Shown here in pieces: positions 5,545 to 12,644 of a stretch of DNA of 12,837 bases (within the stretch, counting starts at the first letter, position 1; every line of letters begins with the position of its first letter). Under the pieces are notes generated by a model. That model did not search any database. It was given only the letters and a program-made list of their open reading frames with translations, and was not told where the DNA came from. The stretch is taken from positions 1 through 12,837 of the forward strand of contig DATCZK010000016.1 of NCBI GenBank assembly GCA_036525975.1, written 5' to 3'. The position numbers were made by a program, and so were the translations under genes. This stretch comes from Quisquiliibacterium sp036525975 (GTDB lineage: Bacteria > Pseudomonadota > Gammaproteobacteria > Burkholderiales > Burkholderiaceae_E).

Positions 5545-6852
5545 GTGGAAGAGATCCCCCTCTGGCTGCACCTGGTGGTACTGGTGACGCTGCTGCTCGC
5601 GTCGGCGTTCTTCTCGATCGCCGAGACCAGCATGATGGCGATCAACCGCTACCGGCTTGGACACCTCGTGCGCCAGGGCCGCCGAGGCGCGCGACTGGCG
5701 GCCGACATGCTGCGCGATACCGAGAAGCTGCTCGGCACGATCCTGCTCGGAAACAACCTGGTGAACACGGCGCTCACCGCGATCGTGACGGCGCTGGCGA
5801 TACGCCAGTTCGGCAACAACGACAAGACGATCCTGATCGCCACCGCCTCGGTGGCGCTGCTGATCATCGTGTTCTGCGAGATCACGCCGAAGGTGATCGG
5901 CGCGACCTTCCCCGAGCGCGTGGCGCTGCCCGCCAGTTTCGTGCTGCGCCCGCTGATGCGCCTGAGCGCGCCCGCGGTCTGGTCGGTGAACCTGATCGCA
6001 GGCCGCCTGCTGCGCGCGTTCGGCGTGCGCCCGGGCCAGCAGTCGCAGGCGAGGCTCTCCACCGAGGAGCTGCGCACGATCGTCCTCGAGGCCGGCGGGT
6101 TCATGCCCCAGAAGCACCGATCGATCGTGCTCAACCTGTTCGACCTGGAGTCGATCACGGTCGACGACGTGATGATCCCGCGCAACCGGATCGAGTCGCT
6201 CAACATCTCGGGCTCGCACGCGTCGATCCGCGAGCAGCTCGCCACCTGCTATCACAACAAGCTGCCGGTGCACGAGGGCGACGTGAACCAGGCGGTGGGC
6301 GTTCTGCACGTGCGCCGCGCACTGTCGCTGCTCTCGCGCGACGAGTTCGACACCGACGAGCTGCGCGAGCTGCTGAGCGAGCCCTACTACGTGCCCAGCG
6401 GCACCCCGGTGTTCACCCAGCTGCAGTATTTCCAGGAGAACCGCCAGCGCCTCGCGCTCGTTGTCGACGAGTACGGCGAGGTGCAGGGGCTGGTTACGCT
6501 CGAGGACATCATCGAGGAGATCATCGGCGAGTTCACGACCACCGCACCGGGGGGCGTGGAGGCGCTCGCGTGGAGCGCCACCGGCGAACTCGCGCTCGAG
6601 GGAACGGTGCTGTTGCGCGAGCTCAACCGCCGGCTGGGCACGCGCTTCCCGCTCGACGGCCCGCGCACGCTCACCGGGCTCGTGCTCGAAACGCTGCAAG
6701 ACCTGCCCGAGGGCGAGGTGAGCGTGCGCTTCGGCGACGTTGCGATCGAGGTCGTGCAGATCCAGGACCGCACGATCCGCAGCGTGCGCGTGCGCCGGCT
6801 GGGCGCGCCGCACGCCCGCAACGAGCACGCCGACGGCCATTCAGTGACGTAA
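5545..6852 (+). CDS. corB: DUF21-CBS-CorC/HlyC domain membrane protein (CorB/CNNM-like Mg/Co transporter family)
   Basis: This inner-membrane protein belongs to the family of E. coli YfjD/CorB and animal CNNMs, linked to magnesium and cobalt efflux or homeostasis. It has 435 residues, normal for the family. An N-terminal DUF21 membrane domain (about 5-155) holds the hallmarks FFSIAETS (22-29), ILLGNNLVNTAL (66-77) and CEITPKVIGA (111-120), with hydrophobic segments near 6-24, 63-86, 95-112 and 127-153. Paired CBS domains follow at about 203-330, ending VVDEYGEVQGLVTLEDIIEE, and a C-terminal CorC_HlyC domain at about 345-420. The start is GTG at 5545 because no other start precedes the first membrane segment; GGAG lies 14 nt upstream, rather far. 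It sits 130 nt before pilB, an order I recall from Burkholderiales genomes. Transport direction and metal are not shown by sequence. Confidence 0.88.
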   Translation: MEEIPLWLHLVVLVTLLLASAFFSIAETSMMAINRYRLGHLVRQGRRGARLAADMLRDTEKLLGTILLGNNLVNTALTAIVTALAIRQFGNNDKTILIATASVALLIIVFCEITPKVIGATFPERVALPASFVLRPLMRLSAPAVWSVNLIAGRLLRAFGVRPGQQSQARLSTEELRTIVLEAGGFMPQKHRSIVLNLFDLESITVDDVMIPRNRIESLNISGSHASIREQLATCYHNKLPVHEGDVNQAVGVLHVRRALSLLSRDEFDTDELRELLSEPYYVPSGTPVFTQLQYFQENRQRLALVVDEYGEVQGLVTLEDIIEEIIGEFTTTAPGGVEALAWSATGELALEGTVLLRELNRRLGTRFPLDGPRTLTGLVLETLQDLPEGEVSVRFGDVAIEVVQIQDRTIRSVRVRRLGAPHARNEHADGHSVT

Positions 6853-6860
6853 ATCGCACC

Positions 6861-6883
6861 CCGGGCGCCGTTCGTCGCCCCGG
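6861..6883 (+). other. Imperfect hairpin after corB
   Basis: CCGGG-CG pairs with CG-CCCCGG through seven base pairs with one bulged C and an 8-nt loop, starting 8 nt after the corB stop. There is no T tract. It may be a weak or Rho-assisted transcript end separating corB from pilB, or chance in GC-rich DNA. Confidence 0.2.
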
Positions 6884-6919
6884 ACTCCGCCACTCGTCGC
6901 AGGCGACCGATACCCCTGT

Positions 6920-6947
6920 TTGCCGGTTGCCGCGCACGTCGCATCAT
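6920..6947 (+). promoter_or_regulatory. Weak candidate promoter upstream of pilB
   Basis: TTGCCG (6920-6925), a 16-nt spacer and CATCAT (6942-6947) each match four of six sigma-70 consensus positions; transcription would begin about 30 nt before the pilB ATG. I looked for a -24/-12 sigma-54 element in the 130-nt gap and saw none. The pilB genes could instead be read through from corB. Confidence 0.22.
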
Positions 6948-6982
6948 GGGCGGCACCAGGACCGGGAGACCATCAGGGAACC

Positions 6983-8716
6983 ATGAACATGGGCGTTGCA
7001 ACAATGCCAACGCATGCGACCGAGCAGACCGTGCTCGCGGGCCTCGCACGCGCGCTCGTGCAGCACAGGGTCGTGCGCCCGGACCAGGCGCTGACGATCC
7101 AGAGGGCGGCCGACGCCTCCGGGCAGCGCTTCATCGACGAGCTGGTCACGAACGGGCCGGTGGCCTCGAGCGAGCTCGCGCGCTTCGCCGCCGAAACCTT
7201 CGGCCATCCGATGCTCGACCTCGATTCGGTCGACGTGGCCAACCTCCCCGCAGACCTGGTCGACCGCAAGCTCGCGGCCGAAACCCGCGTGGTGGCCCTG
7301 GGCAAACGCGGCGCGAGGATCTCGGTCGCGATCTCCGATCCGACCGACCTGCAGACGCTCGACCGGATCAAGTTCCAGACCGAAGCGCAGGTCGACCCGA
7401 TCGTGGTCGAGCACGAGAAGCTGGTGAAGCTGGTGGAAAAGCTCGGCCGCAGCGCCAGCGACCAGCTCGCGGCCCTGGTCGACGACGCACTCGACCTGGA
7501 CATGGCCAGCGAAGACACGCAGACCAAGGTGGACGCCAACTCCGAGGTCGACGACGCGCCGGTCGTGCGGTTCCTCCAGAAGATTCTGCTCGACGCGATC
7601 AACCAGGGGGCGTCCGACCTTCACTTCGAGCCCTACGAGAAGTTCTACCGGATACGCATGCGCGTCGACGGCGAACTGCGCGATTTCGCGCAGCCCCCGC
7701 TCGCGATCAAGGAAAAGCTCGCCTCGCGCATCAAGGTGATCTCGCGGCTGGACATCTCGGAAAAGCGCGTGCCGCAGGACGGGCGGATGAAGCTCGTCGT
7801 GGGGCCTGGCCGCGCGATCGACTTCCGCGTCTCCACGCTCCCGACGCTGTTCGGCGAGAAGATCGTGATGCGGATCCTCGATTCGTCGTCGGCCAAGCTG
7901 GGCATCGACGCGCTCGGTTACGACCCCGACCAGAAGCAGATGCTGCTCGACGCGATCCACCGCCCCTACGGGATGATCCTCGTCACCGGCCCCACGGGCT
8001 CGGGCAAGACCGTGTCGCTGTACACCTGCCTGCACCTGCTCAACGAACCCGGGATCAACATCTCCACCGCCGAGGATCCGGCCGAGATCAACCTGCCCGG
8101 GGTCAACCAGGTCAACGTCAACGACAAGGCCGGCCTCACGTTCGCGGCCGCGCTGCGCTCGTTCCTGCGCCAGGATCCGGACGTGATCATGGTGGGCGAG
8201 ATCCGCGATCTCGAGACCGCCGACATCTCGATCAAGGCCGCGCAGACCGGGCACATGGTGCTCTCCACGCTGCACACCAACGACGCGCCCACCACGCTCA
8301 CGCGACTGGCCAACATGGGCGTGCCGTCGTTCAACATCGCCTCGTCGGTGATCCTGATCACCGCGCAGCGGCTCGCGCGGCGGCTGTGCACCTGCAAGGC
8401 GCCTCTGGACGTGGACGAGGACGCGCTGATCAAGGTGGGTTTCACCGACGAGGACCTCGCCGGCGACTGGCGGCCCTTGCGCGCGGTGGGCTGCGAGCGG
8501 TGCGGCAACAGCGGCTACAAGGGCCGCGTGGGCATCTACCAGGTGATGCCGATCAGCGAGGACATGCAGCGGCTGATCCTGGCCAACGGCAACTCGATGC
8601 AGATCGCCGACCAGGCCAGGAGCGAGGGCGTGCGCGACCTGCGCCGCTCGGGGCTGCTCAAGGTGATGCAGGGCGTGACCTCGATCGAGGAAGTGCTCAG
8701 CGTAACGAACGAATAG
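6983..8716 (+). CDS. pilB: Type IV pilus assembly (extension) ATPase PilB
   Basis: This hexameric cytoplasmic motor powers type IV pilus polymerisation through the PilC platform. It has 577 residues, close to the usual 565-580. The N-terminal MshEN/GSPII_E domain covers about 15-150, and the GspE-type ATPase domain about 185-575. Walker A GPTGSGKT is at 336-343 (Lys342), the Asp box STAEDPAEIN at 361-370, Walker B RQDPDVIMVGEIRD at 396-409, and the His box GHMVLSTLHTNDAPTTL at 423-439. A zinc site is formed by Cys469, Cys471 (LCTCK) and Cys504, Cys507 (CERCG). The GEIRDLETA and C-terminal GVTSIEEVLSVTNE segments are PilB-like rather than PilT-like. ATG at 6983 has CAGGGA 3-8 nt upstream; in-frame ATGs at 6989 and 7004 are alternatives, and the frame is open back to 6920. 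It leads pilB-pilC-pilD, with pilC 34 nt downstream. Confidence 0.97.
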   Translation: MNMGVATMPTHATEQTVLAGLARALVQHRVVRPDQALTIQRAADASGQRFIDELVTNGPVASSELARFAAETFGHPMLDLDSVDVANLPADLVDRKLAAETRVVALGKRGARISVAISDPTDLQTLDRIKFQTEAQVDPIVVEHEKLVKLVEKLGRSASDQLAALVDDALDLDMASEDTQTKVDANSEVDDAPVVRFLQKILLDAINQGASDLHFEPYEKFYRIRMRVDGELRDFAQPPLAIKEKLASRIKVISRLDISEKRVPQDGRMKLVVGPGRAIDFRVSTLPTLFGEKIVMRILDSSSAKLGIDALGYDPDQKQMLLDAIHRPYGMILVTGPTGSGKTVSLYTCLHLLNEPGINISTAEDPAEINLPGVNQVNVNDKAGLTFAAALRSFLRQDPDVIMVGEIRDLETADISIKAAQTGHMVLSTLHTNDAPTTLTRLANMGVPSFNIASSVILITAQRLARRLCTCKAPLDVDEDALIKVGFTDEDLAGDWRPLRAVGCERCGNSGYKGRVGIYQVMPISEDMQRLILANGNSMQIADQARSEGVRDLRRSGLLKVMQGVTSIEEVLSVTNE

Positions 8717-8750
8717 ACGCGAACACGGCGCACGAAGGAAAGGCACGAAC

Positions 8751-9974
8751 ATGGCAACCACGGCACTTGCACGCAACCCCGTGCGTGAATTCACCTTCAG
8801 CTGGGAGGGGCGCGATCGCGCCGGCAAGACCATTCGCGGCGAGATGCGCGCGGGCGGCGAGGCCATCGTCAACTCGACGCTGCGCCGCCAGGGCATCCTC
8901 GTCACGCGGGTTCAGAAGCGGCGCGCCCGCCGCGGCGGCAAGATCAGGGAAAAGGACATCGCGATATTCACCCGCCAGCTCTCGACCATGCTGCGGGCCG
9001 GGGTGCCGCTGCTGCAGTCGTTCGACATCGTGGCCAAGGGGAGCGCGAACGCCGCGGTGACGAAGCTGTTCACCGACATTCGCGCCGACGTCGAAACCGG
9101 CACCGCGCTGTCGCAGGCGTTTCGCAAGTACCCGCTGTACTTCGACTCGCTGTACTGCAACCTGGTGGGCGCCGGCGAGCAGGCCGGAATCCTGGACGAC
9201 CTGCTCGATCGCCTCGCCACCTACAAGGAGAAGATGCAGGCGATCCGGGGCAAGATCAAGTCGGCGCTGTTCTACCCGAGCGCGGTGCTCACGGTGGCCG
9301 CGGTGGTCGTGACCGTGATCATGCTGTTCGTGGTGCCCGCGTTCAAGGAGGTGTTCGAGAACTTCGGCGCCGGTCTTCCCGCGCCCACGCAGTTCGTGAT
9401 CGCGATGTCGGACTTCTTCGTCGATCACTGGTACCTGATCTTCGGCTCCATCGGATTCGCGATCTACTTCCTGTTGCAGGCCTGGAGGCGTTCGCCTAGA
9501 GTGCAGATGATGGTCGACAGGATGCTGCTCAAGTTGCCGGTGCTGGGCGAGATCGTGCGCAAGGCCACGATCGCCCGCTGGCTGCGCACGCTGTCGACGA
9601 TGTTCGCCGCCGGCGTCCCGCTGGTGGAGGCGCTGGATTCCGTGGGGGGCGCGTCGGGCAACTACGTCTACCTCACCGCCACGAAGAAGATCCAGCAGGA
9701 GGTGTCCACGGGCACCAGCCTCACGATCGCGATGCAGAACTCGCAGGTGTTCCCCAACATGGTGCTGCAGATGTCCGCGATCGGCGAGGAGTCGGGCGCG
9801 CTCGACGCGATGCTCTCGCGCGCTGCCGACGTGTTCGAACGCGAGGTCGACGAGGCCGTCGCGAGCCTGTCGAGCCTGCTCGAGCCGTTCATCATGGTCG
9901 TCCTGGGGGTCGTGATCGGCGGGCTCGTGGTGGCGATGTACCTGCCGATCTTCAAGCTCGGCCAGGTGGTCTGA
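8751..9974 (+). CDS. pilC: Type IV pilus inner-membrane platform protein PilC
   Basis: PilC is the polytopic inner-membrane protein that couples the PilB motor to pilin insertion and extraction. It has 407 residues, the family's usual length. Two tandem T2SSF (GspF) domains are visible: about 70-195, with FTRQLSTMLRAGVPLLQSF, and about 272-396, with IARWLRTLSTMFAAGVPLVE. Each repeats the pattern L-R-x-L-S-T-M-x-x-A-G-V-P-L and the later motif AGEQAGILD / IGEESGALD (141-149, 344-352). Membrane segments lie near 172-197, 223-244 and 375-398. A strong AAGGAAAGG ribosome site precedes ATG 8751 by 7 nt. It sits 34 nt after pilB and 24 nt before pilD, clearly one operon. Confidence 0.97.
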   Translation: MATTALARNPVREFTFSWEGRDRAGKTIRGEMRAGGEAIVNSTLRRQGILVTRVQKRRARRGGKIREKDIAIFTRQLSTMLRAGVPLLQSFDIVAKGSANAAVTKLFTDIRADVETGTALSQAFRKYPLYFDSLYCNLVGAGEQAGILDDLLDRLATYKEKMQAIRGKIKSALFYPSAVLTVAAVVVTVIMLFVVPAFKEVFENFGAGLPAPTQFVIAMSDFFVDHWYLIFGSIGFAIYFLLQAWRRSPRVQMMVDRMLLKLPVLGEIVRKATIARWLRTLSTMFAAGVPLVEALDSVGGASGNYVYLTATKKIQQEVSTGTSLTIAMQNSQVFPNMVLQMSAIGEESGALDAMLSRAADVFEREVDEAVASLSSLLEPFIMVVLGVVIGGLVVAMYLPIFKLGQVV

Positions 9975-9998
9975 CCGGCTGCGCGCCGCACTCGGGCG

Positions 9999-10856
9999 AT
10001 GCAAGGCCTGTCGATCTTCGCCGAGTCGGCGCCGCTGGCGATCGGCTCGGCGCTGGTGCTCGGTCTGGTGATCGGGAGCTTCCTCAACGTCGTCATCGCG
10101 CGCCTGCCGCAGATGATGGAGAACGAGTGGCAGGACCAGGCGAACGAACTGCGCGGCGAGCCCCTGGCCGAGCGCGAGCGCTTCAACCTCGTCACGCCGC
10201 GCTCGCGCTGTCCGTCGTGCGGGCACGCGATCGGCGCGCTCGAGAACATCCCGCTGGTGAGCTGGGTGGTGCTTCGAGGGCGCTGCTCGGCGTGCGGGAG
10301 CGCGATCTCTCCCCGCTACCCGGTGGTGGAACTGATGAGCGGCGTGCTGTGCGCGCTCGCGGCCTGGCGCTACGGCGCCAGCGTGCAGGGCGTTGCCGCG
10401 ATGGTGCTCACCTTCTTCCTGATCACGCTCGCGTTCATCGACCTCGACACCCAGTTGCTGCCCGACAGCATGACGATGCCGCTGCTGTGGCTGGGCCTCG
10501 CGCTCAACCTGTGGGGCGTGTTCGCGCCGCTCGATTCCGCGGTGATCGGCGCGATCGCCGGTTACCTGCTGCTGTGGTCGGTCTACTGGCTGTTCAAGCT
10601 CGTGACCGGGAAGGAAGGCATGGGGTACGGCGACTTCAAGCTGCTCGCGGCGCTGGGCGCCTGGTTCGGCTGGCAGCTGCTGCCGTCGATCATCCTGCTC
10701 GCCTCGGTCGTGGGCGCGGCCGTCGGCGTCTCGCTGATCGTCTTTCGCAAGCACGGCCGCGAAGTGCCGATCCCCTTCGGCCCCTACCTCGCGGGCGCAG
10801 GGCTGCTCGCGCTGTACCTCGGGAAACCCCTCTCGGGCCTGTTCGGCATCGCCTGA
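9999..10856 (+). CDS. pilD: Prepilin leader peptidase / N-methyltransferase PilD
   Basis: This inner-membrane aspartyl protease cleaves the short leader of type IV prepilins and pseudopilins after Gly, then N-methylates the new N-terminus. It has 285 residues, normal for the family. The N-terminal A24_N domain (about 20-125) carries the zinc tetracysteine Cys71-x2-Cys74 and Cys96-x2-Cys99. The peptidase domain has FIDLDTQLLPD at 146-156 and the GxGD-type motif GYGDFKLLAALG at 209-220, with catalytic aspartates Asp148 or Asp150 and Asp212. At least seven hydrophobic segments are visible. The start at 9999 is favoured by the typical N-terminus and membrane segment LVLGLVIGSFLNVVIARLP; only a weak GGGCG ribosome site precedes it, so translation may depend on coupling from pilC, 24 nt upstream. 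PilD may also serve a type II secretion system elsewhere in the genome. Confidence 0.97.
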   Translation: MQGLSIFAESAPLAIGSALVLGLVIGSFLNVVIARLPQMMENEWQDQANELRGEPLAERERFNLVTPRSRCPSCGHAIGALENIPLVSWVVLRGRCSACGSAISPRYPVVELMSGVLCALAAWRYGASVQGVAAMVLTFFLITLAFIDLDTQLLPDSMTMPLLWLGLALNLWGVFAPLDSAVIGAIAGYLLLWSVYWLFKLVTGKEGMGYGDFKLLAALGAWFGWQLLPSIILLASVVGAAVGVSLIVFRKHGREVPIPFGPYLAGAGLLALYLGKPLSGLFGIA

Positions 10857-10858
10857 GC

Positions 10859-10876
10859 GCGCGGGCGCGGGCGCGG
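10859..10876. repeat. Three perfect GCGCGG hexamer copies between pilD and coaE
   Basis: GCGCGG is repeated three times directly after the pilD stop codon, filling much of the 58-nt gap to coaE. It is the second hexanucleotide tract in the window. In DNA this rich in G+C it may simply reflect composition and replication slippage. No terminator is apparent, so coaE can be co-transcribed with pilD. Confidence 0.75.
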
Positions 10877-10914
10877 CACCGCAAAGGCGCGCGCCTGTTA
10901 TCGTTTCGCCCAGG

Positions 10915-11535
10915 ATGAACCCCAGCAAGCGACCCCGGCTCCTGGTCGGCCTGACCGGCGGCATCGGCAGCGGCAAGACGACCGTTGCGAACCTGTTCGG
11001 CGAGCGCGACGTGCCGCTGGTCGACACCGACCGGATCGCGCACGAGCTCACCGCGCCCGGCGGCGACGCGATCGAGGCGATCAGCGCCGAATTCGGCGAG
11101 GGCGCGATCGCGCCCGACGGCAGCCTCGACCGAGCGGCGATGCGCGCGCGCGCCTTCGGCGACCCCGACGCGCGCCGGCGACTGGAAGCGATCCTGCACC
11201 CGATGATCCGCGCGCGCACGATGCGCGCGATCGAGTCGGCGGCGGGCGCGGCCTACGCGATCGTGGTCGTGCCGCTGCTGGTGGAGTCGGGCACCTGGCA
11301 GTCGTGGCTCGATCGGGTGCTGGTGGTGGACTGCCCGGTCGAGGTTCAGCTCGAGCGGGTGATGCGCAGAAACGGGCTGGCGCGCGAACAGGTGCTCGCG
11401 ATCCTCGCAGCGCAGGCGTCGCGCGAAGCGCGGCTGGCCGCCGCCGACGACGTGGTGGACAACGGCGGGGCGCCCGACGCGCTGCCGGCGCGCGTCGACG
11501 AACTGCATCGCCGCTACCTCGCCCTGGCCGGTTGA
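10915..11535 (+). CDS. coaE: Dephospho-CoA kinase CoaE
   Basis: CoaE performs the last step of coenzyme A synthesis in the cytoplasm, phosphorylating the ribose 3'-OH of dephospho-CoA with ATP. It has 206 residues, the normal length. The P-loop GGIGSGKT is at 15-22 in the hallmark VGLTGGIGSGKTTVANLF. Substrate-site features follow: VDTDRIAHEL at 36-45, LEAILHPMIR at 90-99, VVVPLLVESG at 117-126, and the lid/adenine region RNGLAREQVLAILAAQ at 152-167 with ADDVVDN at 177-183. ATG 10915 is the only sensible start, although its ribosome site is poor (CAGG directly abuts the ATG, AAGGCG about 20 nt upstream). It sits 58 nt after pilD, the common pilD-coaE neighbourhood of beta- and gammaproteobacteria. 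Confidence 0.97.
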   Translation: MNPSKRPRLLVGLTGGIGSGKTTVANLFGERDVPLVDTDRIAHELTAPGGDAIEAISAEFGEGAIAPDGSLDRAAMRARAFGDPDARRRLEAILHPMIRARTMRAIESAAGAAYAIVVVPLLVESGTWQSWLDRVLVVDCPVEVQLERVMRRNGLAREQVLAILAAQASREARLAAADDVVDNGGAPDALPARVDELHRRYLALAG

Positions 11536-11565
11536 CGCCCGGCCCCGCGCGCGCAGCCTCGCCGT

Positions 11566-11594
11566 TTGTCATCGGATATGCTTTGCTTCAAAAT
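11566..11594 (+). promoter_or_regulatory. Candidate sigma-70 promoter of zapD-yacG
   Basis: TTGTCA (11566-11571; five of six consensus positions), a 17-nt spacer and CAAAAT (11589-11594; four of six) lie in the 103-nt gap after coaE, in an unusually AT-rich patch for this window. Transcription would begin near 11601, giving a leader of about 38 nt before the zapD TTG start. It is the best-looking promoter in the window, judged by pattern only. Confidence 0.45.
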
Positions 11595-11638
11595 GTCAGC
11601 GCCCCGACCTGCTGGCTGACCGACCGGGAACCGTCGGA

Positions 11639-12394
11639 TTGATCCTCTACGAATATCCGCTCAACGAACGCATCCGCACGCTGCTGCGACTCGAGGATCT
11701 GTTCGAGCGCCTCGACCTGTTCGCCGGGCGCGATCACCCGCTCGACCACCACGTCGCGCTCACGACGCTGTTCGACGTGCTCGAGATCGCGGCGCGCGCC
11801 GACCTGAAGTCCGACCTCCTGCAGGAACTCGACCGGCAGCGCCAGGCCCTCGCGCAGTACCGCAACAACCCCGACGTTTCGCACGCCGCGCTCGAGGGCA
11901 TTCTCGGCCAGATCGAAGAGGCGTTCGCGGGGCTGAGCGCGCTCACCGGCAAGACCGGACAGCACATGCGCGACAACGAGTGGCTGATGAGCATTCGCAG
12001 CCGCACGATCATCGCCGGCGGCGCCTGCGAGTTCGACCTGCCCTCCTATTACGCCTGGCAGCATCGCTCGCCCGAATCGCGCAGGCGCGACATCGGCAAC
12101 TGGGCACTGCCGTTCAGGCCGCTGCACGACAGCCTGTCGATCGTGCTCAAGCTGCTGCGCGAGAGCGCGCAACGCCAGGCCTACACCGCGCAGCAGGGCG
12201 GCTACCAGCAGCCGCTCGGCGGGCGCACCTACCAGATGGTGCAGGTTCGCCTCGACCCGGCGCTGGGCGCGATTCCGGAAATCAGCGCCAACAAGTACCT
12301 GCTCTGGATCCGCTTCACCTCGCAAGACGGCGACATGCGCCCGAAGCCCTTCGAAGGCAGCGTGGAGTTCGACCTGGGCCTGTGCAACCTCTGA
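11639..12394 (+). CDS. zapD: Cell division protein ZapD
   Basis: ZapD is a cytoplasmic Z-ring-associated protein that bundles and cross-links FtsZ filaments at midcell. It has 251 residues, the usual length (about 250). The N-terminal MILYEYPLNERIRTLLRLED and the following ERLDLF are characteristic, as are DNEWLMSIRSRTIIAGGACE in the middle and the C-terminal KPFEGSVEFDLGLCNL. The helical N-terminal part and beta-rich C-terminal part fit the known two-domain fold. The start codon is TTG at 11639: the family's first residues align exactly there, and no ATG or GTG precedes it in frame. CGGGAA lies 9-14 nt upstream. It has its own promoter candidate, and yacG follows after 28 nt. Confidence 0.95.
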   Translation: MILYEYPLNERIRTLLRLEDLFERLDLFAGRDHPLDHHVALTTLFDVLEIAARADLKSDLLQELDRQRQALAQYRNNPDVSHAALEGILGQIEEAFAGLSALTGKTGQHMRDNEWLMSIRSRTIIAGGACEFDLPSYYAWQHRSPESRRRDIGNWALPFRPLHDSLSIVLKLLRESAQRQAYTAQQGGYQQPLGGRTYQMVQVRLDPALGAIPEISANKYLLWIRFTSQDGDMRPKPFEGSVEFDLGLCNL

Positions 12395-12422
12395 GCGTTG
12401 CCCGAGAGCGCAGCTTCGCCCG

Positions 12423-12644
12423 ATGAAATCCACGGCGCGGCGCGGCGCACCCACGGTCGAGTGCCCGCGCTGCCGGCGCGAGACGGTCTTCGCGCCGTCC
12501 AACCGCTGGCGGCCCTTCTGCTCGCAGCGCTGCAAGACGATCGACCTCGGCGCATGGGCGAGCGACGCCTACGCGATCGCGGGTGCGCCGGCCGACGAGC
12601 CGGGGCAGGAGGGCGACCCGCCCGTGGGCGCCGATCAACCCTGA
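12423..12644 (+). CDS. yacG: YacG, small zinc-ribbon DNA gyrase inhibitor
   Basis: YacG is a small zinc protein that in E. coli binds GyrB and blocks gyrase. It has 73 residues, typical for the family (about 60-70). The zinc ribbon uses Cys14-x2-Cys17 (ECPRC) and Cys33-x3-Cys37 (FCSQRCK), with FAPSNRWRPFCSQRCKTIDL between and after, followed by DLGAWASDAYAI, the family's conserved tail motif. The last 20 residues are acidic and Pro/Gly-rich and look disordered. The ribosome site is weak, so expression may depend on zapD 28 nt upstream. Its stop overlaps the 3' end of a convergent gene by 10 nt. Confidence 0.93.
   Translation: MKSTARRGAPTVECPRCRRETVFAPSNRWRPFCSQRCKTIDLGAWASDAYAIAGAPADEPGQEGDPPVGADQP

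Noticed and set aside
5545..5700. Reading the corB-like protein as a hemolysin (HlyC/TlyC)
   Set aside because: The old HlyC label comes from domain naming; the DUF21 membrane domain plus CBS pair fits the CorB/CNNM metal-transport family instead.
8388..8398. PilB zinc site with CxC rather than CxxC in its first half
   Set aside because: I recall RLCTCK-like sequences in other betaproteobacterial and Xanthomonas PilB proteins, so this looks like a normal variant.
5361..9060. Long plus-strand frames (541 and 704 codons) overlapping corB, pilB and pilC
   Set aside because: They are Arg/Pro/Ala-rich shadows of the recognised genes with no domain motifs and no independent ribosome sites.
6944..11219. 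Long minus-strand frames (653 and 840 codons) opposite the pil genes
   Set aside because: Their His/Arg/Asp/Val-rich composition is that expected from reverse-complement reading of GC-rich coding DNA; the plus-strand genes account for all of the signal.
11593..11619. Eight-codon ATG frame upstream of zapD as a possible leader peptide
   Set aside because: Its ATG overlaps the -10 of the predicted promoter, so it would not be transcribed from it, and it has no ribosome site.
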